NCBI RefSeq assembly: GCF_028618515.1
Contig: NZ_JAQITB010000002.1
Coordinates: 62,001-126,000, forward strand
From: Bartonella sp. ML69XJBT
GTDB lineage: Bacteria; Pseudomonadota; Alphaproteobacteria; Rhizobiales; Rhizobiaceae
Direction: 5' to 3'
DNA: 64,000 bases
Shown piece after piece: positions 38,361 to 48,078 of this stretch (its first letter is position 1; every line of letters starts with the position of its first letter). A program made the translations under genes and the position numbers. Under the pieces are notes generated by a model. That model searched no databases. It was given only the letters and a program-made list of their open reading frames with translations, and was not told the DNA's origin.

Positions 38361-39771
38361 TATAGGTGTGATCCATTTTGTTGGAATCGGTGGTATTGGC
38401 ATGAGTGGAATTGCAGAGGTTTTTCATAATTTTGGCTATAAAGTTCAAGGATCAGATCAGGTTGATAGCGCAAATGTAGAGCGTTTACGGAAAAAAGGAA
38501 TTACCATTCATATAGGTCATCATCCTGAAAATTTAGGGAATGCAGAGGTTGTTGTATTTTCTACAGCTATTAAGAAAACAAATCCTGAATATATTGCTGC
38601 GAAAGAGCAGCATTTGCCACTGGTGAGGCGTGCGGAAATGCTCGCGGAGCTTATGCGCTTTCGTCGGGCAATTGCTGTTGGAGGTACACATGGTAAAACA
38701 ACAACTACATCCATGATAGCAGCACTTCTTGATGCTGGTTGTTTTGATCCGGTAGTGATTAATGGCGGTATTATTAATGCTTATGGCACCAATGCTCGTA
38801 TGGGGGAGGGTGATTGGATGGTTGTTGAGGCCGATGAGAGTGACGGTACATTTTTAAAATTGCCTGCTGATATTGCGGTTATTACCAATATTGATGCTGA
38901 GCATTTGGATCATTATGGAAATTTTTCGGCTTTGCGTCAAGCTTTTCGGAAGTTTGTCGAAAACGTTCCTTTTTATGGCTTTGCTGTTTTATGCCTTGAT
39001 CATCCAGAGGTTCAATCGTTGGCTAGCCGTATTGATGATCGTTGGGTGATTACTTATGGCGCAAATCCACAAGCAGATGTCCGTTTTTTAAATCTTTCGA
39101 TGGAAGGTCAAAAAACGCATTTTGATGTTCTTATTCGTTCACGCAAGACAGGGAAAAAGACTGAGTTGAAAAATTTGACTTTGCCCATGTCTGGGCAACA
39201 TAATATTTCTAATGCAACGGCGGCAATTGCAATTGCTCATGAACTTGGTATTGCAAATGAAGCTATAAAAAAGGGACTAGCAGAATTTGCTGGAGTAAAA
39301 CGGCGTTTTACGCAAACAGGAAGTTGGCATGGCGTTGAAATATTTGATGATTATGGGCACCATCCTGTTGAAATAAAGGCTGTTTTACGTGCTGCGCGTG
39401 AGAGTGCAAAAGGGCGCGTGATTGCTATTGCACAACCCCATCGTTATTCACGTTTGTCTAATTTATTTGATGATTTTGCTGCTTGTTTTAATGATGCAGA
39501 TACAGTGCTCATTGCACCCGTTTATGCAGCTGGTGAAGAGCCAATCGTTGGTTTTGGAGCTAGAGAATTGGTGGAACATATTAAAATGGCTGGTCATCGT
39601 GATGTGCGTTTGATTCACGGTCTGGAAGATGTTGTTTCTATTGTCTCTACATTTGCCCAGTCTGGGGATTATGTTGTTTTTCTTGGTGCTGGTAATATCA
39701 CACAATGGGCTTGTGCGTTGCCTCATCAGTTGGCGGTATTTGATGGAAATGATGAACTTTCAACAGATTGA
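38344..39771 (+). CDS. murC: UDP-MurNAc:L-alanine ligase MurC
   Basis: A 475-residue ligase that starts the stem peptide by adding L-alanine. [20 protein letters not shown] is the N-terminal dinucleotide-like fold, [16 protein letters not shown] the ATP loop (about 115), [12 protein letters not shown] and [11 protein letters not shown] the central motifs, and [15 protein letters not shown] and [13 protein letters not shown] the C-terminal ones. GAGGAG lies seven bases before the ATG at 38344, inside the murG end; the TTG just before it is less suitable. murB overlaps its 3' end. Confidence 0.96.
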   Translation: MKMPLNIGVIHFVGIGGIGMSGIAEVFHNFGYKVQGSDQVDSANVERLRKKGITIHIGHHPENLGNAEVVVFSTAIKKTNPEYIAAKEQHLPLVRRAEMLAELMRFRRAIAVGGTHGKTTTTSMIAALLDAGCFDPVVINGGIINAYGTNARMGEGDWMVVEADESDGTFLKLPADIAVITNIDAEHLDHYGNFSALRQAFRKFVENVPFYGFAVLCLDHPEVQSLASRIDDRWVITYGANPQADVRFLNLSMEGQKTHFDVLIRSRKTGKKTELKNLTLPMSGQHNISNATAAIAIAHELGIANEAIKKGLAEFAGVKRRFTQTGSWHGVEIFDDYGHHPVEIKAVLRAARESAKGRVIAIAQPHRYSRLSNLFDDFAACFNDADTVLIAPVYAAGEEPIVGFGARELVEHIKMAGHRDVRLIHGLEDVVSIVSTFAQSGDYVVFLGAGNITQWACALPHQLAVFDGNDELSTD

Positions 39772-40726
39772 TGGTGAGGCGCTGTTCGCGCGATTGCAAC
39801 TGCTGTTTTGCGGAGTAAAAGGAAAACTTACGCCTAATATGGATATGCGTAAGGTAACGTGGTTTCGCACAGGTGGGCTAGCAGAGCTTTTTTATCAGCC
39901 TGCTGATGAAGAGGATTTAGCCTTTTTTCTGCAAAATTTGCCTGAATCTATTCCTATAACAATTGTAGGGATTGGTTCTAATCTTTTGGTGCGTGATGGA
40001 GGAATTCCTGGTGTTGTTATTCGTCTTTCAGCCAAAGGTTTTGGGCAAATACGACAAGTTTCTGCAAAGCGTTTTTTGGTTGGTGCTGCTACCGCGGATA
40101 AACATTTAGCAGCAGCAGCGCTAGAAGCTGAAGTTGCAGGTTTTCATTTTTATTATGGTATTCCTGGTGGTCTTGGAGGGGCTCTCAAAATGAATGCAGG
40201 AGCTAATGGTGTTGAAACGGCTGCTCGTGTTGTTGAGGTTTATGCATTTGATCGTAGAGGACAGCGTCATATTTTAAGTCTCAAGGATATGCACTATTCT
40301 TATCGCCATTGTGTCGTTCCTGAAGATCTTATTTTTACCGCTGCTTTGTTGGAAGGTGAATTAGGAAAGTATGACAATATTCGTGCTGCTATGGATGAAG
40401 TTGCACTGCATCGAGAAACAGTACAGCCTGTTCGCGAAAAAACAGGTGGTTCAACTTTTAGAAATCCTGAAAATACATCTGCATGGCGTGTTATTGATGA
40501 AGCAGGATGCCGTGGTTTGCAGATTGGTGGAGCTCAGATGAGTGAAATGCACTGTAATTTTATGATCAATACTGGGCACGCAACAGGTTATGATCTTGAA
40601 GCTTTGGGAGAGGCAGTGCGTGCTCGTGTTTTTGCTCATTCAGCCCACCTTTTACAGTGGGAAATACAACGTATTGGTCAATTTAAACAAGGACGTATTG
40701 TTCCCTCTTTTGACCCGTTTCATTAA
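39743..40726 (+). CDS. murB: UDP-N-acetylenolpyruvoylglucosamine reductase MurB
   Basis: A 327-residue FAD enzyme that reduces UDP-GlcNAc-enolpyruvate to UDP-MurNAc with NADPH. FAD-binding motifs are [32 protein letters not shown] and [20 protein letters not shown]. The catalytic Ser is in the GGSTFRNP region, and [20 protein letters not shown] is the C-terminal substrate part, as in type I MurB. Starts at 39743, 39749 and 39752 are all ATG; the open frame upstream to 39629 is only the shadow of murC. The 3' end is followed by a 240-base gap with no gene, probably containing a promoter for ddl-ftsQAZ. Confidence 0.94.
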   Translation: MEMMNFQQIDGEALFARLQLLFCGVKGKLTPNMDMRKVTWFRTGGLAELFYQPADEEDLAFFLQNLPESIPITIVGIGSNLLVRDGGIPGVVIRLSAKGFGQIRQVSAKRFLVGAATADKHLAAAALEAEVAGFHFYYGIPGGLGGALKMNAGANGVETAARVVEVYAFDRRGQRHILSLKDMHYSYRHCVVPEDLIFTAALLEGELGKYDNIRAAMDEVALHRETVQPVREKTGGSTFRNPENTSAWRVIDEAGCRGLQIGGAQMSEMHCNFMINTGHATGYDLEALGEAVRARVFAHSAHLLQWEIQRIGQFKQGRIVPSFDPFH

Positions 40727-40966
40727 TTGATTCGGTGTATAAAAAATTGGTAATAAAAAATTGAGTCATTTCAAAGAGATAATGAAAAAAATCCATTAAG
40801 AATCAATAAATTAACAAAGAAACTCTTGCGTCATGCGCTTCAGTCTGATTCATTATGCAAAATGCTAGGCTATTGATTCGCAAGGATAAATCTTAGCATT
40901 TCCCGTATATGGTGTTAGTGGTTTTTATGTAGTCTATATCTAGTAGACATAAGAGGGCAAGTTGTT

Positions 40967-41887
40967 ATGAAAGATGAGCATATAGCTATATTAATGGGAG
41001 GGATTTCTTCCGAACGGTCTGTAAGCTTATCTTCAGGTAATGCTTGCGCTGATGTTCTTGAAGCACAGGGATATCGTGTAAGTCGGGTGGATGTTGATAG
41101 CCATATCGCTTCTGTTCTTGAACAATTGCAACCTGATGTCGCTTTCAATGCATTACATGGTTTATTTGGTGAAGATGGTTGTATTCAGGGTATTCTTGAA
41201 TATTTAAAAATTCCCTATACGCATTCTGGAGTGATGGCGTCTGCATTGGCGATGGATAAGGGGCGTGCAAAAATTATTGCTGCGAGCGTTGGGATTTCAG
41301 TTGCACCTTCTGTTGTTATGAATCGTTTTGCTATTGGGCGGGAGCATCCTATGGAGCCTCCTTATGTGGTTAAGCCTGTATGCGAAGGGTCGAGTTTTGG
41401 GGTTGTGATTGTAAAGGAAAATGAGCTTTCACCACCACGTCATATTGTCGCGACTGAGTGGAGTTATGCAGATGAGGTGATGGTTGAAAAATATATTCCT
41501 GGTCGTGAACTTACTTGTGCTGTTTTGGGAAATGAAGTGCTGGATGTTTGTGAAATTCTTCCTGATCCGCACTTTCAATTCTATAATTATGAATCAAAAT
41601 ATAAAATTGGTGGTTCTCGTCATATTTGTCCTGCACAACTTTCATCAAATATTTACCAAAATGTGCAAAGAATGTCTTTAGCAGCACATCAGGCGATAGG
41701 TTGTCGAGGCGTTAGTCGTTCTGATTTTCGTTTTAATGAGGAAACGGGAGAATTGGTTTGGCTTGAAATTAATACTCAGCCCGGTATGACATGTACTTCT
41801 CTTGTTCCTGATATTGCAAAAGCAAGTGGTCGTACTTACGGCGATATTGTTCAGTGGATGGTGGAGGACGCGTCATGTATGCGTTGA
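40967..41887 (+). CDS. ddl: D-alanine--D-alanine ligase
   Basis: A 306-residue ATP-grasp enzyme making D-Ala-D-Ala for MurF. Visible motifs are [19 protein letters not shown] (N-terminal), [50 protein letters not shown] (ATP loop), [16 protein letters not shown] and [10 protein letters not shown] (metal and D-Ala binding, near 275). This is the DdlB type that usually sits in dcw clusters. The long gap upstream implies its own promoter. The ftsQ start lies inside its last 13 bases. Confidence 0.95.
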   Translation: MKDEHIAILMGGISSERSVSLSSGNACADVLEAQGYRVSRVDVDSHIASVLEQLQPDVAFNALHGLFGEDGCIQGILEYLKIPYTHSGVMASALAMDKGRAKIIAASVGISVAPSVVMNRFAIGREHPMEPPYVVKPVCEGSSFGVVIVKENELSPPRHIVATEWSYADEVMVEKYIPGRELTCAVLGNEVLDVCEILPDPHFQFYNYESKYKIGGSRHICPAQLSSNIYQNVQRMSLAAHQAIGCRGVSRSDFRFNEETGELVWLEINTQPGMTCTSLVPDIAKASGRTYGDIVQWMVEDASCMR

Positions 41888-42786
41888 ATGTTAATAAAAT
41901 AAATGTTCCGATGGAGGTGCTGTTAGTGCCAGCTTTGCCACGACTATATCGTCGCTTTCTTCGGTTTATGTTTGAGTTTTTCTTTATTAATATTCATGTT
42001 CCACGCCATTTCGGTTCTTTTGCTGTTGTCTTGTTTTTCTTTGTTACGGTGTTTTATGGGCTTTCATCAAGTGGTCATATGGGAATGGTGATGAAGGCAG
42101 CGGTATCGGATGTTGGTTTTGTGGTTACCGATGTTGATATCAGTGGTAATAAGCGATTGGTAAAACAGGAAATTTTAAAAATTTTAGAGCTTGAAGCTGC
42201 GCAATCTATATTCGCTTTTAATGTTGATAGGGCGCGTTCTCTTTTAGAAAAACAGGCTTGGGTTCAATCTGCCAATATTCAGAAGATTTATCCCAATCGT
42301 GTGCGTATTTCTCTCGTGGAGCGTGAACCTTATGCCATTTGGCAGCATGATGGCGTGATGGATGTTGTTGATAGTACAGGCCGTGTTATTGTGCCCTTTA
42401 AAGGGGGAAATGTTCGAGATTTGCCTCTTGTCGTTGGTCAGGGGGCGCAAAATTCTGCTAAAATGTTTATTCAAGCGCTGTCCGTATATCCAGAAGTTTA
42501 CAATCGTGTTCGTGCTTTTGTGCGGGTGGGCGATCGGCGTTGGGATCTTGTCTTGGATAATGGGGTACGCGTTATGTTGCCTGAAAAGGGCGCACTTGAA
42601 CGACTTGCTTCTTTGATGAAGACAGGTACAGTACAAGATCTTTTTTCTCGTGATGTTCTCAGGATTGATCTGCGTCTTTTTGACCGCGTTACAGTTTCTT
42701 TGTCAGACGAAGCGTTGGAGCGTCGTCGTGCTGCTGTGGCAGAAGAAGAGCGTATTTTAAAAGTACGAAAGGCAGGGAACCTATGA
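41875..42786 (+). CDS. ftsQ: Cell division protein FtsQ
   Basis: A 303-residue bitopic protein. The cytoplasmic part of about 45 residues is followed by a membrane helix (about 43-65, [20 protein letters not shown]) and a periplasmic POTRA domain ([20 protein letters not shown]) with the FtsQ domain after it ([20 protein letters not shown], then [11 protein letters not shown]). It recruits FtsL-FtsB and regulates FtsWI. The ATG at 41875 was chosen because GGAGG lies seven bases upstream; the earlier in-frame ATG lacks this. The stop overlaps the ftsA start. Confidence 0.93.
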   Translation: MYALNVNKINVPMEVLLVPALPRLYRRFLRFMFEFFFINIHVPRHFGSFAVVLFFFVTVFYGLSSSGHMGMVMKAAVSDVGFVVTDVDISGNKRLVKQEILKILELEAAQSIFAFNVDRARSLLEKQAWVQSANIQKIYPNRVRISLVEREPYAIWQHDGVMDVVDSTGRVIVPFKGGNVRDLPLVVGQGAQNSAKMFIQALSVYPEVYNRVRAFVRVGDRRWDLVLDNGVRVMLPEKGALERLASLMKTGTVQDLFSRDVLRIDLRLFDRVTVSLSDEALERRRAAVAEEERILKVRKAGNL

Positions 42787-44084
42787 TGTTACTCAGGTCA
42801 CACCATCTGGGGGGACGTAAAACACGTTTTTTGACGGTTCTTGATGTCGGCTCAAGTAAGATTGTTTGTCTTATTGCTTGTTTGCGTCCTTTGAAGCATG
42901 CGCATTATTTACATGGTCGTACGCATTCTATGGAAATTTTAGGCTTTGGAGTGCAACGTTCACGCGGTATCAAATCCGGTGTTGTAATGGATATGTTTGC
43001 AGCAGAGCAATCTATAAGATTAGCAGTTGATGCAGCAGAAAAAATGGCCGGCTTGGTCGTGGATTCGGTGATTGTTAATTTTTCTTCAAGTCGGTTACAA
43101 AGTGCTCTTATCAACGGTATGGTACGTTTAAATGGTCGTGAAGTAACTCAGCGTGATGTGCGTGTGGCATTTTCAGATGTTTCACGCAAGGCTTTTGATG
43201 CTGAGCGTCATATTATGCATTCAGTTCCGGTCTCTTATGTTTTGGATGGAGATAAAGGAATTTCTGATCCTGTTGGAATGACGGGGGAAACATTTGGTGT
43301 GGATGTGCATGTGGTGACAGCAGAAACTGCACCTTTGCGTAATTTAGAAACTTGCATTAATCGTGCGCATTTAAGTGTCGAAGCAATGGTTGCAACACCC
43401 TTTGCAAGTGGTCTTGCTGTGTTGATGAATGAGGAGGCACATTTAGGAGCAGCATGTATTGATTTTGGTGGTGGAACAACGACATTTTCAGTGTTTTTTG
43501 AGGGAAAGTTTGTCCATGCTGATGCTTTGGCAGTTGGTGGAAATCATGTGACTCTTGATGTCGCGCGTGGATTCTCTATGTCTCTTACAGAGGCAGAACG
43601 TTTAAAAGTTGTCTATGGTTCAGCACTTCCTTCAAGTGCTGATGAGCAACATATGATTAATGTGGCGGAGATAGGGAGTGAACAGTGTGAAACGCAATAT
43701 CCGCGTGCTGTTCTTGGTCGTATCATTCGTGCACGTGTTGAAGAAATCTTAGAGATGGTACGTGATTGTTTAAATCGTTCTGGTTTTGCTCACATTATTG
43801 GTAAGCGTGTCATTTTAACTGGCGGAGCAAGCCAATTAACAGGATTGCCAGAGATGGCACGTACTATACTGGGAAGAAATGTTCGTATCGGGCGGCCTTT
43901 GGGTATTTCGAGGCTTCCTTCTCTTGCAAAAGGGGCGGCGTTTACATCTGCTGTTGGATTGTTAATTTATCCACAATTGGTGGGTTTTGAAGAAAAAACA
44001 ATGAAGACTGCAGTGAATCATTTATCGGTGGGCACGCGTGGGTATTTACAGCGTGTTGGTCAGTGGTTGCGTGAGAGTTTTTAG
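42783..44084 (+). CDS. ftsA: Cell division protein FtsA
   Basis: A 433-residue actin-like ATPase that anchors FtsZ to the membrane. The phosphate loop is in LTVLDVGSSKIVCLIA (about 18-33). The 1C domain follows (EILGFGVQRSRGIKSGVVMD), then AACIDFGGGTTTFSVFFEGK (phosphate 2, about 222-241) and VILTGGASQLTGLPEMAR (adenosine motif). The C-terminal RVGQWLRESF is the amphipathic membrane-targeting helix. The ATG overlaps the ftsQ stop by four bases (ATGA). ftsZ begins 71 bases after the stop. Confidence 0.96.
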   Translation: MMLLRSHHLGGRKTRFLTVLDVGSSKIVCLIACLRPLKHAHYLHGRTHSMEILGFGVQRSRGIKSGVVMDMFAAEQSIRLAVDAAEKMAGLVVDSVIVNFSSSRLQSALINGMVRLNGREVTQRDVRVAFSDVSRKAFDAERHIMHSVPVSYVLDGDKGISDPVGMTGETFGVDVHVVTAETAPLRNLETCINRAHLSVEAMVATPFASGLAVLMNEEAHLGAACIDFGGGTTTFSVFFEGKFVHADALAVGGNHVTLDVARGFSMSLTEAERLKVVYGSALPSSADEQHMINVAEIGSEQCETQYPRAVLGRIIRARVEEILEMVRDCLNRSGFAHIIGKRVILTGGASQLTGLPEMARTILGRNVRIGRPLGISRLPSLAKGAAFTSAVGLLIYPQLVGFEEKTMKTAVNHLSVGTRGYLQRVGQWLRESF

Positions 44085-44155
44085 TTAAGTTTGTAGGTAC
44101 AGGAAGTTAAATTTCATCGCTTGGGCTGGCGATGTCTTATGGGAAGGAAAAGGAA

Positions 44156-45925
44156 ATGACGATTAATCTGCATCGGCCAGATATCGCGGAATTAAAGCCA
44201 CGCATTACCGTTTTTGGTGTTGGTGGTGGTGGCGGGAATGCCGTGAATAATATGATTAATGCTGGTCTTCAGGGAGTTGATTTTGTTGTTGCGAATACAG
44301 ATGCGCAGGCTTTGGCTATGTCAAAGGCGGAACGTGTTATCCAACTTGGTGCAGCAGTCACAGAAGGATTAGGGGCTGGTGCTTTGCCAGAAGTGGGACA
44401 AGCAGCTGCAGAAGAATGTATTGATGAAATTATTGATCATCTGGCAGACTCCCATATGGTTTTTATTACTGCTGGTATGGGGGGAGGTACTGGAACTGGG
44501 GCGGCACCTGTTGTGGCTCGCGCTGCGCGTGAAAAAGGTATTTTAACTGTTGGTGTGGTGACAAAGCCATTTCAGTTTGAAGGTGCGCGCCGTATGAAAA
44601 CGGCAGAGGCTGGTATTGAAGAATTACAAAAGTCTGTTGATACCTTAATTGTTATTCCTAATCAGAATCTGTTCCGTATCGCCGATGAAAAGACAACCTT
44701 TGCTGATGCTTTTGCTATGGCTGATCAAGTGCTTTATTCTGGTGTTGCTTCCATTACAGATCTCATGATTAAAGAGGGACTTATTAATCTTGATTTTGCT
44801 GATGTTCGTTCTGTTATGCACGAAATGGGGCGAGCGATGATGGGAACTGGTGAGGCGTCTGGTGAAGGTCGTGCTTTGAATGCTGCTGAAGCTGCTATTG
44901 CAAACCCACTGTTGGATGATACTTCTATGCGTGGTGCCCGTGGTTTGCTCATTTCCATTACGGGTGGTCGTGATATGACGCTCTTTGAAGTTGATGAGGC
45001 TGCTAATCGTATTCGTGAAGAAGTAGATGCGGATGCAAATGTTATCTTTGGTGCTATTGACGATGAGTCCTTAGAGGGTGTTATTCGTGTATCTGTGGTT
45101 GCAACGGGTATTGATCGTGAGATGAGTGATGTGATTCAATCCTCTCATCCTCAAAATCACAGACCAGCAGCTCCAATTCGCAAAAGTGATCCCAGTATGG
45201 CGCAGAGTTCTTTTCATGTTCAATCACCTCCATTGCGTTCTGAGTCAATGGTAGAGGTAATCGAAGCTCTTGAAATAGAAAAAGGGAAATCGACTGGGGA
45301 ACAGTTTCGTCCTAAAAGTCAGATTTTTGCACAGCCTGCAGATGCTGTTGCTGCACGAAATGCGAGCGCTGCTTCTTATGGATCGAGTGCTGTGCATGGG
45401 CAGATGGCAAATGCGCCACGTATGCAAGTAAGCCGTGGTTCTCAGCAGTCTGTGGTTGCACCAGTGAGTATGGAGGCAACAGCGCATGTTCTTGATGAGA
45501 TGGCAGATGTTGTACAGCAGAAAGAGAAGCAAGTGCAACAAAGACAAGCACAACAGATGCAAGCGCGTCAACCTATGCGTATGCCTGAATTAAAGGATTT
45601 TCCTCCTGTTGCGCATAGTCAACAGGAGAGATCAGCAGCTAGCGAACAGGGACCTCGCAATCTTTGGCAGCGTTTGAAACAAAGTTTGACACATCGTGAG
45701 GAAGCTGAACCAGAAGCTCGATTGGAGCCTGCTGTGAAATCTTCTCAGCAGCAAGAAACACAGGCTTATAATAAAAATTCTCGGGCGCTTTCTCAAGATG
45801 CTTCTGTTTATGTTCCACGTCGTTCTGGTGCGTTGCAGCCCCATGTGCCGCAAGATCAGCGTAATTTTATAAATGAAGAGGATCAGTTGGAGATACCGGC
45901 ATTTTTGCGTCGTCAGGTCAATTAA
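44156..45925 (+). CDS. ftsZ: Cell division GTPase FtsZ (long C-terminal form)
   Basis: This 589-residue tubulin homologue forms the Z ring. It begins [20 protein letters not shown], then [14 protein letters not shown]. The GTP signature G-G-G-T-G-T-G is at about 108, and the T7-loop region follows in [17 protein letters not shown]. After the GTPase core (about 1-320) comes a 270-residue variable extension rich in Gln, Ala and Ser ([17 protein letters not shown]). The very end, [14 protein letters not shown], is the conserved peptide that binds FtsA and other partners. The long linker is typical of Bartonella and relatives. The ATG at 44156 follows GAAGGAAAAGGAA; eight more upstream codons are unlikely. 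A hairpin follows at 46031. Confidence 0.97.
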   Translation: MTINLHRPDIAELKPRITVFGVGGGGGNAVNNMINAGLQGVDFVVANTDAQALAMSKAERVIQLGAAVTEGLGAGALPEVGQAAAEECIDEIIDHLADSHMVFITAGMGGGTGTGAAPVVARAAREKGILTVGVVTKPFQFEGARRMKTAEAGIEELQKSVDTLIVIPNQNLFRIADEKTTFADAFAMADQVLYSGVASITDLMIKEGLINLDFADVRSVMHEMGRAMMGTGEASGEGRALNAAEAAIANPLLDDTSMRGARGLLISITGGRDMTLFEVDEAANRIREEVDADANVIFGAIDDESLEGVIRVSVVATGIDREMSDVIQSSHPQNHRPAAPIRKSDPSMAQSSFHVQSPPLRSESMVEVIEALEIEKGKSTGEQFRPKSQIFAQPADAVAARNASAASYGSSAVHGQMANAPRMQVSRGSQQSVVAPVSMEATAHVLDEMADVVQQKEKQVQQRQAQQMQARQPMRMPELKDFPPVAHSQQERSAASEQGPRNLWQRLKQSLTHREEAEPEARLEPAVKSSQQQETQAYNKNSRALSQDASVYVPRRSGALQPHVPQDQRNFINEEDQLEIPAFLRRQVN

Positions 45926-46030
45926 TTGGACAAAAGGAGAGGAAAGAGAGAATTTTATTACTTTTTCCGTAAAGTATAGAAGCTTTATAGGGTTAGCTAT
46001 ACTGCACTTTTGAAAAAATATTCTGTTTTT

Positions 46031-46060
46031 ATGAACCCGCTTAGTAATAAGCGGGTTCAT
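46031..46060 (+). terminator. Hairpin after ftsZ
   Basis: ATGAACCCGCTTA and TAAGCGGGTTCAT pair perfectly over 13 bases around GTAA, 105 bases after the ftsZ stop. The following TATTTG is only weakly T-rich. It probably ends, or reduces, dcw transcription before lpxC. Confidence 0.65.
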
Positions 46061-46082
46061 TATTTGCTATGAATATCATTTT

Positions 46083-46133
46083 TATCACTTTATAAATATT
46101 TTTACGTTTCTAAAAAATATTTATAAAGTGATA
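46083..46133 (+). promoter_or_regulatory. 51-base palindrome ending two bases before the lpxC start
   Basis: Perfect 21-base arms (46083-46103 and 46113-46133) enclose a nine-base loop. As RNA this forms an AU-rich hairpin covering the whole region where a ribosome binding site should be; no Shine-Dalgarno sequence is visible. As DNA it could be an operator or promoter-overlapping dyad. It suggests control of lpxC expression at translation or transcription. Confidence 0.6.
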
Positions 46134-46135
46134 TA

Positions 46136-47008
46136 ATGACGTTGCTGCAAAAATATCAGTCTACTCTTAAAAAAGCTGTGACATTTAAGGGTTATGGTGT
46201 TCACAGTGGGTGTTTATCTGTGGTGAAGGTTTGTCCAGCTCATGTGGGAAATGGTATTGTTTTTAAGCGTTGTGGATTAGACGGAAAAGAACAGATATTT
46301 CAAGCACATGCATCGCAAACAGGAGCAACTGAACTATCAACAGTGCTTGGACATGGAGAGTTTAGAATTGAAACGATTGAACATTTAATGGCTGCAATCG
46401 TTGCTTACAATTTGGATAATCTCATTATTGAAGTGTCGAGTTATGAGATCCCTATTTTGGATGGTGCTGCTTGGCAATATTGTCAAGCTTTTGAAGAAGC
46501 TGGCGTTGTACAGCAGAGTGCTTTGCGTTGTTATTTCATTATAAAAAAGCCACTGCGGGTTGAAGAGGCTCATGGTATGGCAGAGTTTTTGCCATTTGAT
46601 GGGCGTCGTTTCGATATAACAATCTCTTTTCCTTCTTCTGTTATTGGAAATCAATATTTCAATTTTGATCTTACCACAAAAGGGTTTCGAGATGAGTTGT
46701 CACGTGCTCGTACTTTTGGTTTTGTCAAAGATGTGGAAAAATTATGGAGTTCTGGAAAGGGGCTAGGTGCTTCGTTAGAAAATTCTCTTATTATCGGTAT
46801 TGATGATAAAATCATGAATTCAGATGGTCTTTATTGGCAAGATGAATGTGTGCGGCACAAAATGCTTGATGCGATTGGTGATACCGCTTTACTTGGTGCG
46901 CCTTTTATTGGATTATTTCGTTCCTATTGTAGTGGACATAGGATAAATTCGCAATTGGTGAAGGCTGTTTTAGCAGACGAATCGTGCTATGAAGAAAGCT
47001 ATTTATAG
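46136..47008 (+). CDS. lpxC: UDP-3-O-acyl-GlcNAc deacetylase LpxC
   Basis: This 290-residue zinc enzyme catalyses the committed step of lipid A synthesis. The N-terminal TLKKAVTFKGYGVHSG matches the family. The zinc ligands are His in IETIEHLMAAIVAYNLDN (about residue 82), and His and Asp in RHKMLDAIGDTALLG (about 242-247). FDGRRFDITISFP and SRARTFGFVKDVEKLWSSG are other conserved stretches. Its position after ftsZ is the common one. The start is the ATG directly after the palindrome; unusually, no ribosome binding site is apparent. In E. coli LpxC is limited by FtsH proteolysis; nothing here shows that. Confidence 0.96.
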   Translation: MTLLQKYQSTLKKAVTFKGYGVHSGCLSVVKVCPAHVGNGIVFKRCGLDGKEQIFQAHASQTGATELSTVLGHGEFRIETIEHLMAAIVAYNLDNLIIEVSSYEIPILDGAAWQYCQAFEEAGVVQQSALRCYFIIKKPLRVEEAHGMAEFLPFDGRRFDITISFPSSVIGNQYFNFDLTTKGFRDELSRARTFGFVKDVEKLWSSGKGLGASLENSLIIGIDDKIMNSDGLYWQDECVRHKMLDAIGDTALLGAPFIGLFRSYCSGHRINSQLVKAVLADESCYEESYL

Positions 47009-47178
47009 GGTGGGGGCAAAGAAATTGAAAAGATTTCCTTAAAGTCTGTTTGATTTTTAAGGGGATGATCCATTTTAAGCTGCTAAATTGGTTAGTGGAT
47101 TCTCAAGTGATATGGTATAAAAATCTCTCATAAACAATTTTTGCTACAAGGTGACATTTTCTGGAGGCCGGAAGAACT

Positions 47179-48072
47179 ATGATAAAATCTCATGTATGTA
47201 TTGAAAATATGGCATATAGGAAATCTAACATTGTACGCAAGGTATTGGGGGTGATGCTTTTGGGGAGCTCCTGCATGTTAGCGGGTTGTTTATTTAAAGA
47301 GAAAAATACCCTTGATCCATCTGCGTATGTTTTAAAAATGGATCCACCAGATGTTCTCTATAATCAGGCACTCGCAAGCCTTGAGAGTGGAAAACTTGGC
47401 GATGCGTCGAAAAAGTTTCTTACCATTGAAAAGCAGTACGCTTATACGGATTTTGGACGTAAAGCCTTAGTGATGGGTGCTTTTACAAATTATCGACTCG
47501 GCAAATATGATGATTCAATTAGTATGGCTCAGCGCTATATTACTCTTTACCCAGGGTCAGATGATTCTGCTTATGCTTATTATATTATAGGTCTTTCTTC
47601 TTTCCGTCGGATTCCTGATGTTACACGGGATCAGCGCGATACAAAACGTGCTATTGCTGCTATGCAGCTTCTTATAGAGCGTTATCCGAATTCTGAGTAT
47701 GTCAAGGATGCTCAAGATAAAATACGTTTTGGGCGAGAACAGTTGGCTGGTAAAGAGATGCAGGTTGGTCGTTATTATGAAGAAGGTCGGCGTTATCTTG
47801 CAGCAAGTAGAAGATTTCGTACAGTTGTTGAGGAGTATTCCGATACAAATCAGGTTGAAGAGGCACTTTTTCGCTTAACAGAAGTTAATCTTGCTCTTGG
47901 TTTGACAGCAGAAGCGCAGACAGCAGCCGCTATTTTAGGACGTAATTATCCAAAAAGTGAGTGGTATAAATTTGCCTATAATCTGTTGCACAAGAATAGC
48001 CTATCACCACAGGAGCATAAATCTTCTTGGATCTCACATGCTTTAGATGGTGAGAAGAATAGGGTACGTTGA
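47179..48072 (+). CDS. bamD: Outer membrane assembly lipoprotein BamD
   Basis: A 297-residue lipoprotein subunit of the BAM complex. The signal peptide ends in a lipobox, CMLAGC (Cys at about 37 from this start), so the mature protein is anchored in the outer membrane. Tetratricopeptide repeats follow: LYNQALASLESGKLGDASKK, LVMGAFTNYRLGKYDDSISM and AYYIIGLSSFRRIPDVTRDQ, the last being the BamD signature. The ATG at 47179 has GGAGGCCGGAAG upstream; an ATG ten codons later would give a more usual signal length, so the start is slightly uncertain. recN begins six bases after the stop. Confidence 0.93.
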   Translation: MIKSHVCIENMAYRKSNIVRKVLGVMLLGSSCMLAGCLFKEKNTLDPSAYVLKMDPPDVLYNQALASLESGKLGDASKKFLTIEKQYAYTDFGRKALVMGAFTNYRLGKYDDSISMAQRYITLYPGSDDSAYAYYIIGLSSFRRIPDVTRDQRDTKRAIAAMQLLIERYPNSEYVKDAQDKIRFGREQLAGKEMQVGRYYEEGRRYLAASRRFRTVVEEYSDTNQVEEALFRLTEVNLALGLTAEAQTAAAILGRNYPKSEWYKFAYNLLHKNSLSPQEHKSSWISHALDGEKNRVR

Positions 48073-48078
48073 TTCTCT

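Noticed and set aside
39629-39742. Longer murB starting at 39629
   Set aside because: This part overlaps murC in another frame and has no MurB-like sequence. The conserved protein begins near 39743-39752.
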